64,000 bases of DNA from FEN-1279 sp964501535 (GTDB lineage: Bacteria > Bacteroidota > Ignavibacteria > Tepidaquicellales > Tepidaquicellaceae): NCBI GenBank assembly GCA_964501535.1, contig CAZCSV010000007.1, positions 24,250-88,249 on the forward strand, in the 5' to 3' direction. The position numbers were made by a program, and so were the translations under genes. The notes under the pieces were generated by a model. It saw only the letters and a program-made list of their open reading frames with translations, was not told the DNA's origin and ran no database searches. Positions 16,439 to 25,600 of the stretch are shown in pieces; position 1 is the stretch's first letter, and every line of letters starts with the position of its first letter.

Positions 16439-16861
16439 ATGGCAAAAAAAATCGTAGGTTTCATCAAACTACAGATTCCGGGAGGGCAAGCCACTATGGC
16501 ACCGCCTGTCGGACCGGCTCTTGGACAAAGAGGTGTCAATGGTATGGAATTCTGTAAGCAGTTTAATGCAAGAACTCAGGATAAAAAAGGATTGATAGTT
16601 CCGGTAGTTATTACTGTTTATTCTGATAAATCTTTTAGCTTTATTACTAAAACTCCGCCCGCCGCTGTTTTGTTAATGAAAGCGGCAGGTCTCGAAAAGG
16701 GCTCTGGTGTCCCGAATAAAACTAAAGTAGGTAAAGTAACCAAAAAACAGGTAAAGGAAATCGCTGAATCAAAAATGGCCGATCTTAATGCAAGAGATAT
16801 CGAACACGCAATGAGTATGGTTGCAGGTACTGCAAGAAGTATGGGCATAACTGTAGAATAA
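16439..16861 (+). CDS. rplK: 50S ribosomal protein L11
   Basis: L11 binds the GTPase-associated region of 23S rRNA and takes part in factor binding and the stringent response. The 140 residues match the family along their length: GGQATMAPPVGPALGQRGVNGMEFCKQFN holds the proline switch, and GSGVPNKTKVGKVTKKQVKEIAE is the rRNA-binding domain. It follows nusG by nine bases and precedes rplA by 26. Confidence 0.98.
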   Translation: MAKKIVGFIKLQIPGGQATMAPPVGPALGQRGVNGMEFCKQFNARTQDKKGLIVPVVITVYSDKSFSFITKTPPAAVLLMKAAGLEKGSGVPNKTKVGKVTKKQVKEIAESKMADLNARDIEHAMSMVAGTARSMGITVE

Positions 16862-16887
16862 TTATTAAAAATCCAATTTTTTTATTT

Positions 16888-17592
16888 ATGAAATTGACCA
16901 AAAAGCAAAAAGAAATTAAAAAGAACGTCGAGCTAAATAAAGATTATAAAATAGCTGAAGCTGTTGCTATCGTTAAAAAATTCGCAAAAGCGAAATTTGA
17001 TGAATCGGTTGACCTGGCTGTCAATCTGGGTGTCGACCCTAAACACGCCGACCAGGTCGTTAGAGGAACTGTTTCGCTTCCTCACGGCACAGGGAAAACC
17101 GTAAAAGTACTTGTCATTGCAAAACCCGAGAAACAACAGGAAGCCGTAGATGCAGGTGCAGACCATGTGGGCTTTGAGGATTACTTGAAAAAAATTCAGG
17201 AGGGATGGACAGATATCGATGTCATTATTGCCGCTCCTGATACTATGAGCGAACTCGGAAAACTCGGCAAGATTTTAGGACCAAGAGGATTAATGCCGAA
17301 CCCTAAAAGCGGTACTGTTACGCCAAATTTGGCTCAGGCGGTAAAAGAAATTAAAGCAGGAAAAATAGATTTTAGAGTTGATAAAAATGGAACGGTTCAT
17401 TCTGCGATTGGTAAAGCATCTTTCTCGGAACAACAGCTTGTGGATAATGTCTCAGCTTTTATCAATATGATTATCAAGCTGAAACCTGCTGCTGCAAAAG
17501 GTACTTATATCAAAAGTCTTACCGTATCCAGTACTATGGGTCCGGGAGTTAAAATTGACAGAACTTTGGCAGATTTGAAATCTGCAGCTTAA
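16888..17592 (+). CDS. rplA: 50S ribosomal protein L1
   Basis: L1 forms the mobile stalk that helps release deacylated tRNA. The 234 residues include the signature VIAAPDTMSELGKLGKILGPRGLMPNPKSGTVT and the N-terminal KFAKAKFDESVDLAVNLGVDPKHADQVVRGTVSLPHGTG. In other bacteria L1 represses its own operon by binding the mRNA; I did not find the binding site here. Confidence 0.98.
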   Translation: MKLTKKQKEIKKNVELNKDYKIAEAVAIVKKFAKAKFDESVDLAVNLGVDPKHADQVVRGTVSLPHGTGKTVKVLVIAKPEKQQEAVDAGADHVGFEDYLKKIQEGWTDIDVIIAAPDTMSELGKLGKILGPRGLMPNPKSGTVTPNLAQAVKEIKAGKIDFRVDKNGTVHSAIGKASFSEQQLVDNVSAFINMIIKLKPAAAKGTYIKSLTVSSTMGPGVKIDRTLADLKSAA

Positions 17593-17624
17593 ACTTTGAA
17601 ATTACGCACTCAACATTATATATT

Positions 17625-17653
17625 ATGAATCGGTATTGTGAAGACTGGTTCAT
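17625..17653 (+). promoter_or_regulatory. hairpin in the rplA-rplJ gap, possible L10 leader
   Basis: ATGAATC (17625-17631) can pair with GGTTCAT (17647-17653) with one G-T pair. The position matches where L10(L12)4 autoregulatory leaders occur, but I cannot show the kink-turn those leaders need. Confidence 0.2.
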
Positions 17654-17689
17654 TTTGCTTCAAATGTTAAACTAATATAAAAGGTTAAA

Positions 17690-18223
17690 ATGGATAAAGC
17701 TAAAAAGCAAGAGATTATTGATGAGATTAAAGGATTGATGAACAGCTCTTCTGCGTTATATTTAACCGATTTCACCGGTATGACCGTTGAAGAAGTGGAT
17801 GAATTGAGGTCCGAATTCTTCAAATCGAAAGTTAAATATAAAGTAGTTAAAAATACTTTGGCTCTCAGGGCAATGAGAGAATCTGATAATTTTGCCTCTT
17901 TCGAGGAAAAATTGAAAGATTTTCTCGTAGGTCCTACGGGAATAGTGTTCGCGGACGAAGACCCCGTCGTTCCCGCAAAGATTTTGAAAAAGTCTTTTTC
18001 AAAAATCGAGAAACCAAAGTTCAAGGTCGCTGTTGTTGATAATCAGTTCTACGGCTCGGATAAACTGAACGAGCTGGCATCATTACTCTCTAAAGAAGAG
18101 TTGATAGCCGGTATTCTTTCAAGCCTCAATTCACCCGTTTCGGGAATTGTCGGAACTTTGAATGCGGTTGTCAGAGATTTATCAAGCGTTATTGAAGAGG
18201 TTGCAAAGAAAAAAGCAGCCTGA
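17690..18223 (+). CDS. rplJ: 50S ribosomal protein L10
   Basis: L10 is the base of the L7/L12 stalk. The 177 residues show the N-terminal rRNA-binding domain (LTDFTGMTVEEVDELRSEFFKSKVKYKVVKNTLALRAM) and a C-terminal helix that should carry L7/L12 dimers (SPVSGIVGTLNAVVRDLSSVIEEVAKK). The 97-base gap before it is the largest in this ribosomal block and may contain the leader. rplL follows by 38 bases. Confidence 0.97.
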   Translation: MDKAKKQEIIDEIKGLMNSSSALYLTDFTGMTVEEVDELRSEFFKSKVKYKVVKNTLALRAMRESDNFASFEEKLKDFLVGPTGIVFADEDPVVPAKILKKSFSKIEKPKFKVAVVDNQFYGSDKLNELASLLSKEELIAGILSSLNSPVSGIVGTLNAVVRDLSSVIEEVAKKKAA

Positions 18224-18261
18224 TTTTTTAAATTTTAAAATTAAAACAAAAGGATAATAAT

Positions 18262-18636
18262 ATGTCAGTAGTACAAGAATTATTAGATAAAATTTCTAAT
18301 CTAACTTTACTTGAAGCATCTGAATTGAAGAAAGCTCTCGAAGATAAATTTGGCGTTACGGCAGCAGCACCGGTTATGATGGCAGGTGCGGCGGCAGCCC
18401 CGACTGCATCAGCTGAAGAAGAAAAAACCGAATTCACGGTCGTTCTTGCTGATATAGGACCGGAAAAAATAAAGGTCATTAAAGTTGTAAAAACTGCAAC
18501 CGGACTCGGTCTGACCGAAGCTAAAGCTCTGGTCGAAGGCGCACCAAAACCGGTAAAAGAAAATATCCCAAAAGCTGAAGCAGATAAATTGAAAGCTGAA
18601 TTGGAAGCAGCGGGTGCAAAAGTTGAAATTAAATAG
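18262..18636 (+). CDS. rplL: 50S ribosomal protein L7/L12
   Basis: L7/L12 is the multicopy stalk protein that recruits translational GTPases. The 124-residue protein has the dimerising N-terminal helices, an Ala-rich hinge (about 33-50), and the C-terminal factor-binding domain EKIKVIKVVKTATGLGLTEAKALVEGAPKPVKE. An A/G-rich AAAAGGA lies before the ATG. Confidence 0.98.
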   Translation: MSVVQELLDKISNLTLLEASELKKALEDKFGVTAAAPVMMAGAAAAPTASAEEEKTEFTVVLADIGPEKIKVIKVVKTATGLGLTEAKALVEGAPKPVKENIPKAEADKLKAELEAAGAKVEIK

Positions 18637-18666
18637 CTGTTTTCACTGTTAAATTACTTGGATTAA

Positions 18667-18732
18667 GGGTTTAAGACTTGTTAATAACATTTTTGATTTT
18701 CACTTCTTAAACCTTTAACCTTTAATTTTTTT
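18667..18732 (+). terminator. possible partial terminator/attenuator between rplL and rpoB
   Basis: GGTTTAAGA (18668-18676) pairs with TCTTAAACC (18705-18713). The loop is long and AT-rich, and a T-run follows about 11 bases later (18725-18732). A partial terminator at this junction is known in E. coli; here the fit is only moderate. Confidence 0.35.
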
Positions 18733-18783
18733 TAGATGTTTTTTTAAAACCCTTCTTAAATTACAAACATTAAATTTATTTAA

Positions 18784-21700
18784 ATGGATTTAAAAGGAGA
18801 TACTTTAGGTCTTAAGGCAATCAGCGGAAAAAATAACAGATTGACTTTCTCAAAATCTGATATCCAAAGAGAACCGCCTGACCTGTTAAATGTACAATTA
18901 CAGTCCTATAAGGATTTTATACAGGAAGATGTTCCTATTAGTAAAAGAAAATCTTTGGGATTGCAAAAGGTGTTTGAAGATAACTTCCCGATTACAGACT
19001 CAAGAGAAACTGCTGTCTTGGAATTCATTGAATACTATATTGAAAAACCACCTTACTCCATTATAGAGTGCCAGGAACAGGGACTGACTTATTCCGTTCC
19101 TGTAAAGGTGAAATTGAGATTATCTACTAAACCGAATGCGGCCGCAAAAGAATATAACTATAGCATCGAACAGGATGTTTATCTCGGACATTTACCCTAT
19201 ATGACCTCCAGAGGCAGTTTTATCATAAATGGGGCGGAAAGAGTTATCGTCAGCCAGCTACACCGCTCACCGGGCGTCGTGTTTAATGAATCTATTCATG
19301 CTAACGGAACAGAGCTTTATTCTGCAAGGGTTATCCCGTATAAGGGCTCCTGGGTGGAATTTACAACCGATATCAATGAATTGTTATATGCTTATGTTGA
19401 CAGAAAAAAGAAATTCTATTTCTCTACGTTACTAAGAGCTCTAAATTATACCGATAAAGTAAAAATGCTAGAGCTTTTTGACCTCGTCGAAGAAGTAGAT
19501 ATTAATAATAAAAACTATCTCGATTATGTCGATAGAATTGTCGCCGAAAATATAGTCGATAAGGAAACCGGAGACGACCTGGGCATAACTGAAGGAACTC
19601 AACTTACGGACGAACTTTTGGTATCAATACTTAATTCGAGAGTAAAATCTATTGTGCTTTTAAAAAGTGAACCTTCGGATGGGGAGAAGATTATTTTTAA
19701 TACCATTATAAACGATGAAGAAGACACTGAAATGCTGCTTGAAAAACCGCAGGTTGAACTTACAGCTAAAGAAAAGAAAGCAAACCTCTTTCTGTTAGAA
19801 AGCGAAGGCGAAAGCGCAAGAAGCTATATCGAAAAGTTGTTTTTCAATCCTAAAAAATATGACCTGGGCTCTGTCGGAAGATATAAAATTAATAGAAAAC
19901 TTGGACTGAAAATTGATGAACATAAAACTATCCTTACTCTAGAAGATATTCAGGCTATCATACATTATATTAAAGACCTCGTAGATGGAAAAAAAGAAGT
20001 GGATGATATTGACCATCTTGGAAACAGAAGAGTAAGAACGGTTAATGAACAGCTTTCACAGCAATTCGCGCTTGGATTATCCAGAATGACCAGAACCATC
20101 AGGGAAAAAATGAGTATTCATGACGAGGAGAATTTAACACCGTCTAGACTAGTTAGCTCGAGACCAATCACCAGTGCTCTCGCATCATTCTTCGGGACAA
20201 GCCAGCTTTCGCAATTTATGGACCAGACGAATCCGCTGGCTGAGATGACTCATAAAAGAAGAATCAGCGCGTTGGGTCCGGGTGGTCTTTCCAGGGAGAG
20301 AGCTGGCTTTGAGGTTCGTGACGTTCATTATACTCACTATGGTAGATTATGCCCAATTGAAACTCCTGAAGGTCCGAATATCGGCCTTATATCTTCGCTC
20401 TGCATACATTCAAGAGTGAATAATTTGGGCTTTATCGAAACGCCGTATAGAAAAGTAAAAAACGGAAGAGTCATTGATGAAATTGATTATCTGTCGGCTG
20501 ATAAAGAAGATGCTTTTATAATTGCTCAGGCAAACGAACAGATAGACGAAAAAGGTAATTTCAAAAATGCAAAAGTAAAGGCTAGATTCAAAGGTGATTT
20601 CCCAATAGTAGCAAGTGAAGAAGTGGATTATATGGATGTTGCTACCAACCAGATTGTAAGCTCCGCCGCATCCCTTATTCCTTTCCTTGAACATGATGAT
20701 GCCAACAGAGCTCTTATGGGCAGCAATATGCAAAGACAAGCTGTGCCTCTGTTAAGACCTGAGGCTCCAATCGTTGGTACTGGATTCGAAGAAATTGTTG
20801 CACGTGATTCCAGGACAATGGTCGCTGCCGAAGCGGATGGAATCGTTGAATATGTATCTGCGGATAAAATTATCGTTAAATATAATATTAAAGAAGACTC
20901 CGAAGAAAGTCTGTTGAGCTTCGAAGATAAACGAACGGTTGAATATAAACTGGTGAAATTCTTAAGAACTAACCAGGATACCTCGATTAATCAAAGACCT
21001 ATCGTAAGGGAAGGTCAGAGGATAAAAAAAGGCGATATACTTGCCGATGGCTCTTCAACTCAAAAAGGTGAACTTGCTCTCGGAAGAAATATCCTTGTTG
21101 CGTTTATGCCTTGGAGAGGTTTTAACTATGAAGACGCAATCGTAATCAGCGAAAAAGTCGTTGCGAAGGATGTATTTACTTCGGTTCATATCGAAGAGTT
21201 CAGCCTTGAAGTAAGAGATACCAAACGCGGTGAGGAAGAACTGACAAAAGAAATTCCGAATGTCAGCGAAGAAGCCACCAAGGATTTGGATGAAAATGGT
21301 ATCGTAAGAATTGGCGCCGAAGTAAAAGAAGGGGATATATTAATTGGTAAAGTGACCCCGAAAGGTGAAACCGAACCCACACCGGAAGAGAAATTGTTAA
21401 GAGCTATCTTCGGAGATAAAGCCGGTGATGTAAAAGATGCATCTTTGAAAGCTCCTCCCGGATTAAAAGGTATAGTGGTGAACAAAAAACTTTTCTCCCG
21501 CAAAACCAGAGATACCGAGAGTAAAAAAGAAGAAAAAAGAAGAATAGATAAGCTTGAAGCTGAAAGAAAAAAAGAAATTAAAGAGTTAAATAGCAAGTTT
21601 GCCGAAAAACTTGGCATATTGCTCGAAGGCAGAGAATCTATAGGAGTTAGAGATGTGAAAGGTAATTTGATTCTTAGAAGCGGTGTTACTTTTAAACGCG

Positions 21701-22626
21701 AAACATTCCAGAACCTGATTGAAAACAGCGGCTACGATTTCAAGGATTTTAGTTACGAAATAGAATGGTCAAACAGTAAAAAAGCTAACTCGTTGATTCT
21801 TGATATATATAAAAATTATTCCTATAAATACAACGAAATAGAAGAAAAGTACAAGAGGCTTAAAGTAAAAGTCACGTTGGGCGATGAACTACCAACCGGA
21901 GTGGTTAAACTTGCTAAAGTATATGTTGCGAAAAAAAGAAAATTATCGGTTGGCGATAAAATGGCGGGTAGACACGGTAATAAAGGTGTCGTTGCTAAAA
22001 TAGTTCCCCCTGAGGAAATGCCTTTTATGCCGGACGGTACTCCTGTCGATATTGTGTTAAACCCTCTTGGTGTTCCTTCGAGAATGAATCTCGGACAGCT
22101 ATATGAAACGGCTCTGGGCTGGGTCGGAAAAACACTCGGAGTGAAATTCGCTACACCGATTTTCGATGGCGCTACAGTTGATGAAATCCAGATGTATCTT
22201 GAAAAATCAGGACTGCCTTCGAATTCCAGAACCGATTTATACGACGGACGTACGGGCGAGAAATTCGACCAGAAAGTAACTGTAGGCTTTATTTATATGT
22301 TAAAACTTTCCCACCTTGTTGATGATAAAATTCATGCAAGGTCGATAGGACCGTATTCCTTGATTACTCAACAACCGCTCGGAGGTAAAGCTCAGTTCGG
22401 TGGTCAGAGGTTCGGGGAAATGGAATGCTGGGCATTGCAGGGATATGGCGCAAGCCATGTTCTCCAGGAAATGCTCACGGTCAAGAGTGACGATGTTCAG
22501 GGCAGGAGCAAGGTTTATGAGTCTATTATCAAAGGTGATAATCTGCCTGAACCAAGCGTTCCTGAAGCGTTTAATGTGATTTTAAAGGAATTACAGGGAC
22601 TCTGTCTCGACATAAATATGGAATAA
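18784..22626 (+). CDS. rpoB: DNA-directed RNA polymerase subunit beta
   Basis: The 1280-residue beta subunit is complete. The rifampicin pocket (about residues 468-510, FGTSQLSQFMDQTNPLAEMTH then RRISALGPGG) keeps the usual Asp, His and Ser positions, so no resistance substitution is evident. The active-site motifs GRHGNKGVV and the C-terminal GGKAQFGGQRFGEMECWALQ are present. About residues 900-1040 contain a Lys/Glu-rich, coiled-coil-like insertion between conserved regions, of the kind seen in this phylum. It is followed by rpoC after 55 bases. Confidence 0.98.
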   Translation: MDLKGDTLGLKAISGKNNRLTFSKSDIQREPPDLLNVQLQSYKDFIQEDVPISKRKSLGLQKVFEDNFPITDSRETAVLEFIEYYIEKPPYSIIECQEQGLTYSVPVKVKLRLSTKPNAAAKEYNYSIEQDVYLGHLPYMTSRGSFIINGAERVIVSQLHRSPGVVFNESIHANGTELYSARVIPYKGSWVEFTTDINELLYAYVDRKKKFYFSTLLRALNYTDKVKMLELFDLVEEVDINNKNYLDYVDRIVAENIVDKETGDDLGITEGTQLTDELLVSILNSRVKSIVLLKSEPSDGEKIIFNTIINDEEDTEMLLEKPQVELTAKEKKANLFLLESEGESARSYIEKLFFNPKKYDLGSVGRYKINRKLGLKIDEHKTILTLEDIQAIIHYIKDLVDGKKEVDDIDHLGNRRVRTVNEQLSQQFALGLSRMTRTIREKMSIHDEENLTPSRLVSSRPITSALASFFGTSQLSQFMDQTNPLAEMTHKRRISALGPGGLSRERAGFEVRDVHYTHYGRLCPIETPEGPNIGLISSLCIHSRVNNLGFIETPYRKVKNGRVIDEIDYLSADKEDAFIIAQANEQIDEKGNFKNAKVKARFKGDFPIVASEEVDYMDVATNQIVSSAASLIPFLEHDDANRALMGSNMQRQAVPLLRPEAPIVGTGFEEIVARDSRTMVAAEADGIVEYVSADKIIVKYNIKEDSEESLLSFEDKRTVEYKLVKFLRTNQDTSINQRPIVREGQRIKKGDILADGSSTQKGELALGRNILVAFMPWRGFNYEDAIVISEKVVAKDVFTSVHIEEFSLEVRDTKRGEEELTKEIPNVSEEATKDLDENGIVRIGAEVKEGDILIGKVTPKGETEPTPEEKLLRAIFGDKAGDVKDASLKAPPGLKGIVVNKKLFSRKTRDTESKKEEKRRIDKLEAERKKEIKELNSKFAEKLGILLEGRESIGVRDVKGNLILRSGVTFKRETFQNLIENSGYDFKDFSYEIEWSNSKKANSLILDIYKNYSYKYNEIEEKYKRLKVKVTLGDELPTGVVKLAKVYVAKKRKLSVGDKMAGRHGNKGVVAKIVPPEEMPFMPDGTPVDIVLNPLGVPSRMNLGQLYETALGWVGKTLGVKFATPIFDGATVDEIQMYLEKSGLPSNSRTDLYDGRTGEKFDQKVTVGFIYMLKLSHLVDDKIHARSIGPYSLITQQPLGGKAQFGGQRFGEMECWALQGYGASHVLQEMLTVKSDDVQGRSKVYESIIKGDNLPEPSVPEAFNVILKELQGLCLDINME

Positions 22627-22681
22627 AATTTATGTCAAATAAATAAATTTTAAAATTAATCTTTAACTTTAAAAATATATT

Positions 22682-25600
22682 ATGCCAGTTAAAGTAGAAC
22701 AAAAAAGAAAACGGGTATCGAAGATTACTATTAATTTAGCATCCACAGATTCGATTATTGCTAATTCTTTTGGTGAGGTGACTAAACCCGAAACTATTAA
22801 CTACCGTACCTTTAAACCCGACAAAGACGGTTTATTCTGCGAAAAAATATTTGGTCCTGTTAAGGATTGGGAATGCCATTGCGGCAAATATAAAGGAATA
22901 AGATATAAAGGGATAGTCTGTGACAGATGCGGTGTCGAGATAAATATGAAAAATGTGAGAAGGGACAGAATGGGTCATATCGCTCTTTGCGTTCCGGTTG
23001 TTCATATCTGGTACTTCAGGTCTTTACCCTCTAAAGTCGGATATGTACTTGGTCTCTCTTCCAAAGACCTTGAGAAAATTATTTACTATGAATCCTATGT
23101 GGTCATTAATCCCGGAAAGACTAAGTTCAATAAACTACAGCTGATTTCGGAAGAAGAATATATTGAAGTGCATAATGCTCTTAGTGAAGAAGAAAAAACT
23201 CTTGATGATGAGGACCCGAAAAAGTTTATTGTTGACCAGGGTGGAAAAGCTATAAAAGAGCTCCTTAAAAGAGTCAATATTCCGGAGGAAATTGCAAGAC
23301 TCAGAGCTGAATTGATGAACGACCCATCAGCTGTGAAAAAAACTGAAAATATCAAAAGATTAAGAGTTCTTGAATCATTTAAACTGAAAGAAGGCGGCAA
23401 ACCTAATAAACCCGAATGGATGGTCCTTGATGTGGTACCGGTTATACCGCCCGAATTGAGACCATTAGTTCCCCTGGAAGGCGGTAGATTCGCTACCAGC
23501 GATTTAAATGATTTGTATAGAAGAGTAATTATCAGAAACAACAGATTAAAAAGATTAGTAGATATTAAAGCTCCTGAAGTTATTCTGAGAAACGAAAAAA
23601 GAATGCTGCAGGAAGCAGTCGATGCATTACTCGATAACTCAAGAAGAGTGACCGCTGTTAAGTCCGAAAACCGTGCCTTGAAATCTCTTTCGGATATTCT
23701 GAAGGGAAAACAGGGAAGATTCAGACAAAACCTTCTCGGCAAAAGAGTTGACTATTCGGGCAGATCAGTTATTGTCGTCGGTCCTGAATTAAAACTTCAT
23801 CAGTGCGGTTTACCGAAGGATATGGCACTTGAGCTCTTCAAACCTTTCGTTATCAGAAGGTTGATAGACAGGGATTATGTTAAAACTGTCAAAAGCGCAA
23901 AGAAACTTATCGATAAGCGTACGCCGGAAGTGTGGGATATACTTGAATCTGTGATTGACGGACATCCTGTCCTGCTTAACCGTGCTCCTACTTTGCATCG
24001 GCTCAGTATTCAGGCATTTCAGCCTGTTTTGATAGAAGGTAAAGCAATTACGCTTCACCCGTTCGTTTGTATTGCGTTCAATGCTGACTTTGACGGCGAC
24101 CAGATGGCTGTTCACGTACCGCTTTCTGCCGATGCACAACTTGAAGCTTCGATTTTAATGCTCTCTACACATAATATCCTTTCTCCTCAAAACGGTAACC
24201 CGATTATTGTTCCTAACCAGGAATTGATTCTCGGATGTTATTACCTTACTAAGGAATTAAGGGGTGATATCGGAGAGGGAAAAATATTTTCTTCACCCGA
24301 AGAAGTATTGATTGCCAGAACCAATAAAAGATTAGGCCTGCATGCGAGAATTAAAGTCAGAATAAACGGGGAAATTATTTCTACTACTACGGGTAGAATT
24401 ATTTTTAATCAGATTGTCCCTGAGGAAATTGGCTATATAAATGAACTCCTAAATAAGAAAAAAATTATTAGCATAATCGGAAGCATTTATAAGAAAGTCG
24501 GTAATCAGAAAACCGCACACTTCCTCGATAGGTTGAAAGAAATCGGTTATAAATTCGCTACCGAAGGCGGACTTTCCGTAAATATTGACGATATAGAAGT
24601 CCCTGCGACGAAGAAAAAGATTATTGAAGATGCTTATAAACGTGTAGAAGTAATCGAAAGGTCTAAATCGAGAGGAATAATTTCCGAAAACGAAAGATAT
24701 AATAAAGTTATTGATATATGGACTCACGTTCGCGATGCCGTTAAAAACGATTTAATGGAAAATCTTAAGAATTCCAAAAACGGTTTCAACTCTTTGCATA
24801 TGATGATCGATTCTGGTGCAAGAGGCTCGGCAGAACAGGTTTCACAGCTTGCAGGAATGAGAGGACTTATGCAGAAACCGCAGAAATCGTTGACAGGTCA
24901 GGCGGGTGAAATTATTGAAAACCCGATTATTGCTAACTTTAAAGAAGGTCTCTCGATTCTCGAGTACTTTATCTCTACTCACGGTGCACGTAAAGGTCTT
25001 GCCGATACCGCTTTGAAAACTGCGGATGCAGGTTACCTTACTAGAAGACTTGTTGATGTAGCTAACGACGTTATCATTTCGGAAACGGATTGCGGTACTA
25101 TCCGGGGAGTTCTGACCGAAGCATTAAAAGAAGGTGAAGATATTAAAGAATCGCTCTCAGAGCGTATTCTCGGACGCGTTACCGTTCACGATGTGGTCGA
25201 CCCGCTTACGAAAAAAATTATTGTTAAGACAGGCGAAGAAATTACCGAGGAAAAAGCCCAGCTGATTTCCGACAGTCCCATTAATTCTGTCGAAATACGC
25301 TCGGTGTTGACATGCGAAAGCAAACGCGGTGTCTGTGCAAAATGTTACGGCAGAAATCTTGCGACCGGTAAACTCGTTGAGGTAGGTGAAGCTGTAGGTA
25401 TTATTGCGGCTCAGTCGATAGGTGAACCTGGTACACAGCTTACTCTCCGTACGTTCCATATCGGCGGTACCGCAAGTAAAATTATTACTCAGTCGCAAAT
25501 CCCGACTAAATTTGACGGAAAGGTGAAATTCGAAAATATCAGATTGATTGAATATAAAGGCGTGGTCGGAAGTTCTTCCAAATCCCTTAGCAGAAACGGA

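Noticed and set aside
20160..20320. Rifampicin-resistance substitution in RpoB
   Set aside because: The pocket residues match the sensitive consensus (Asp, His and Ser positions intact).
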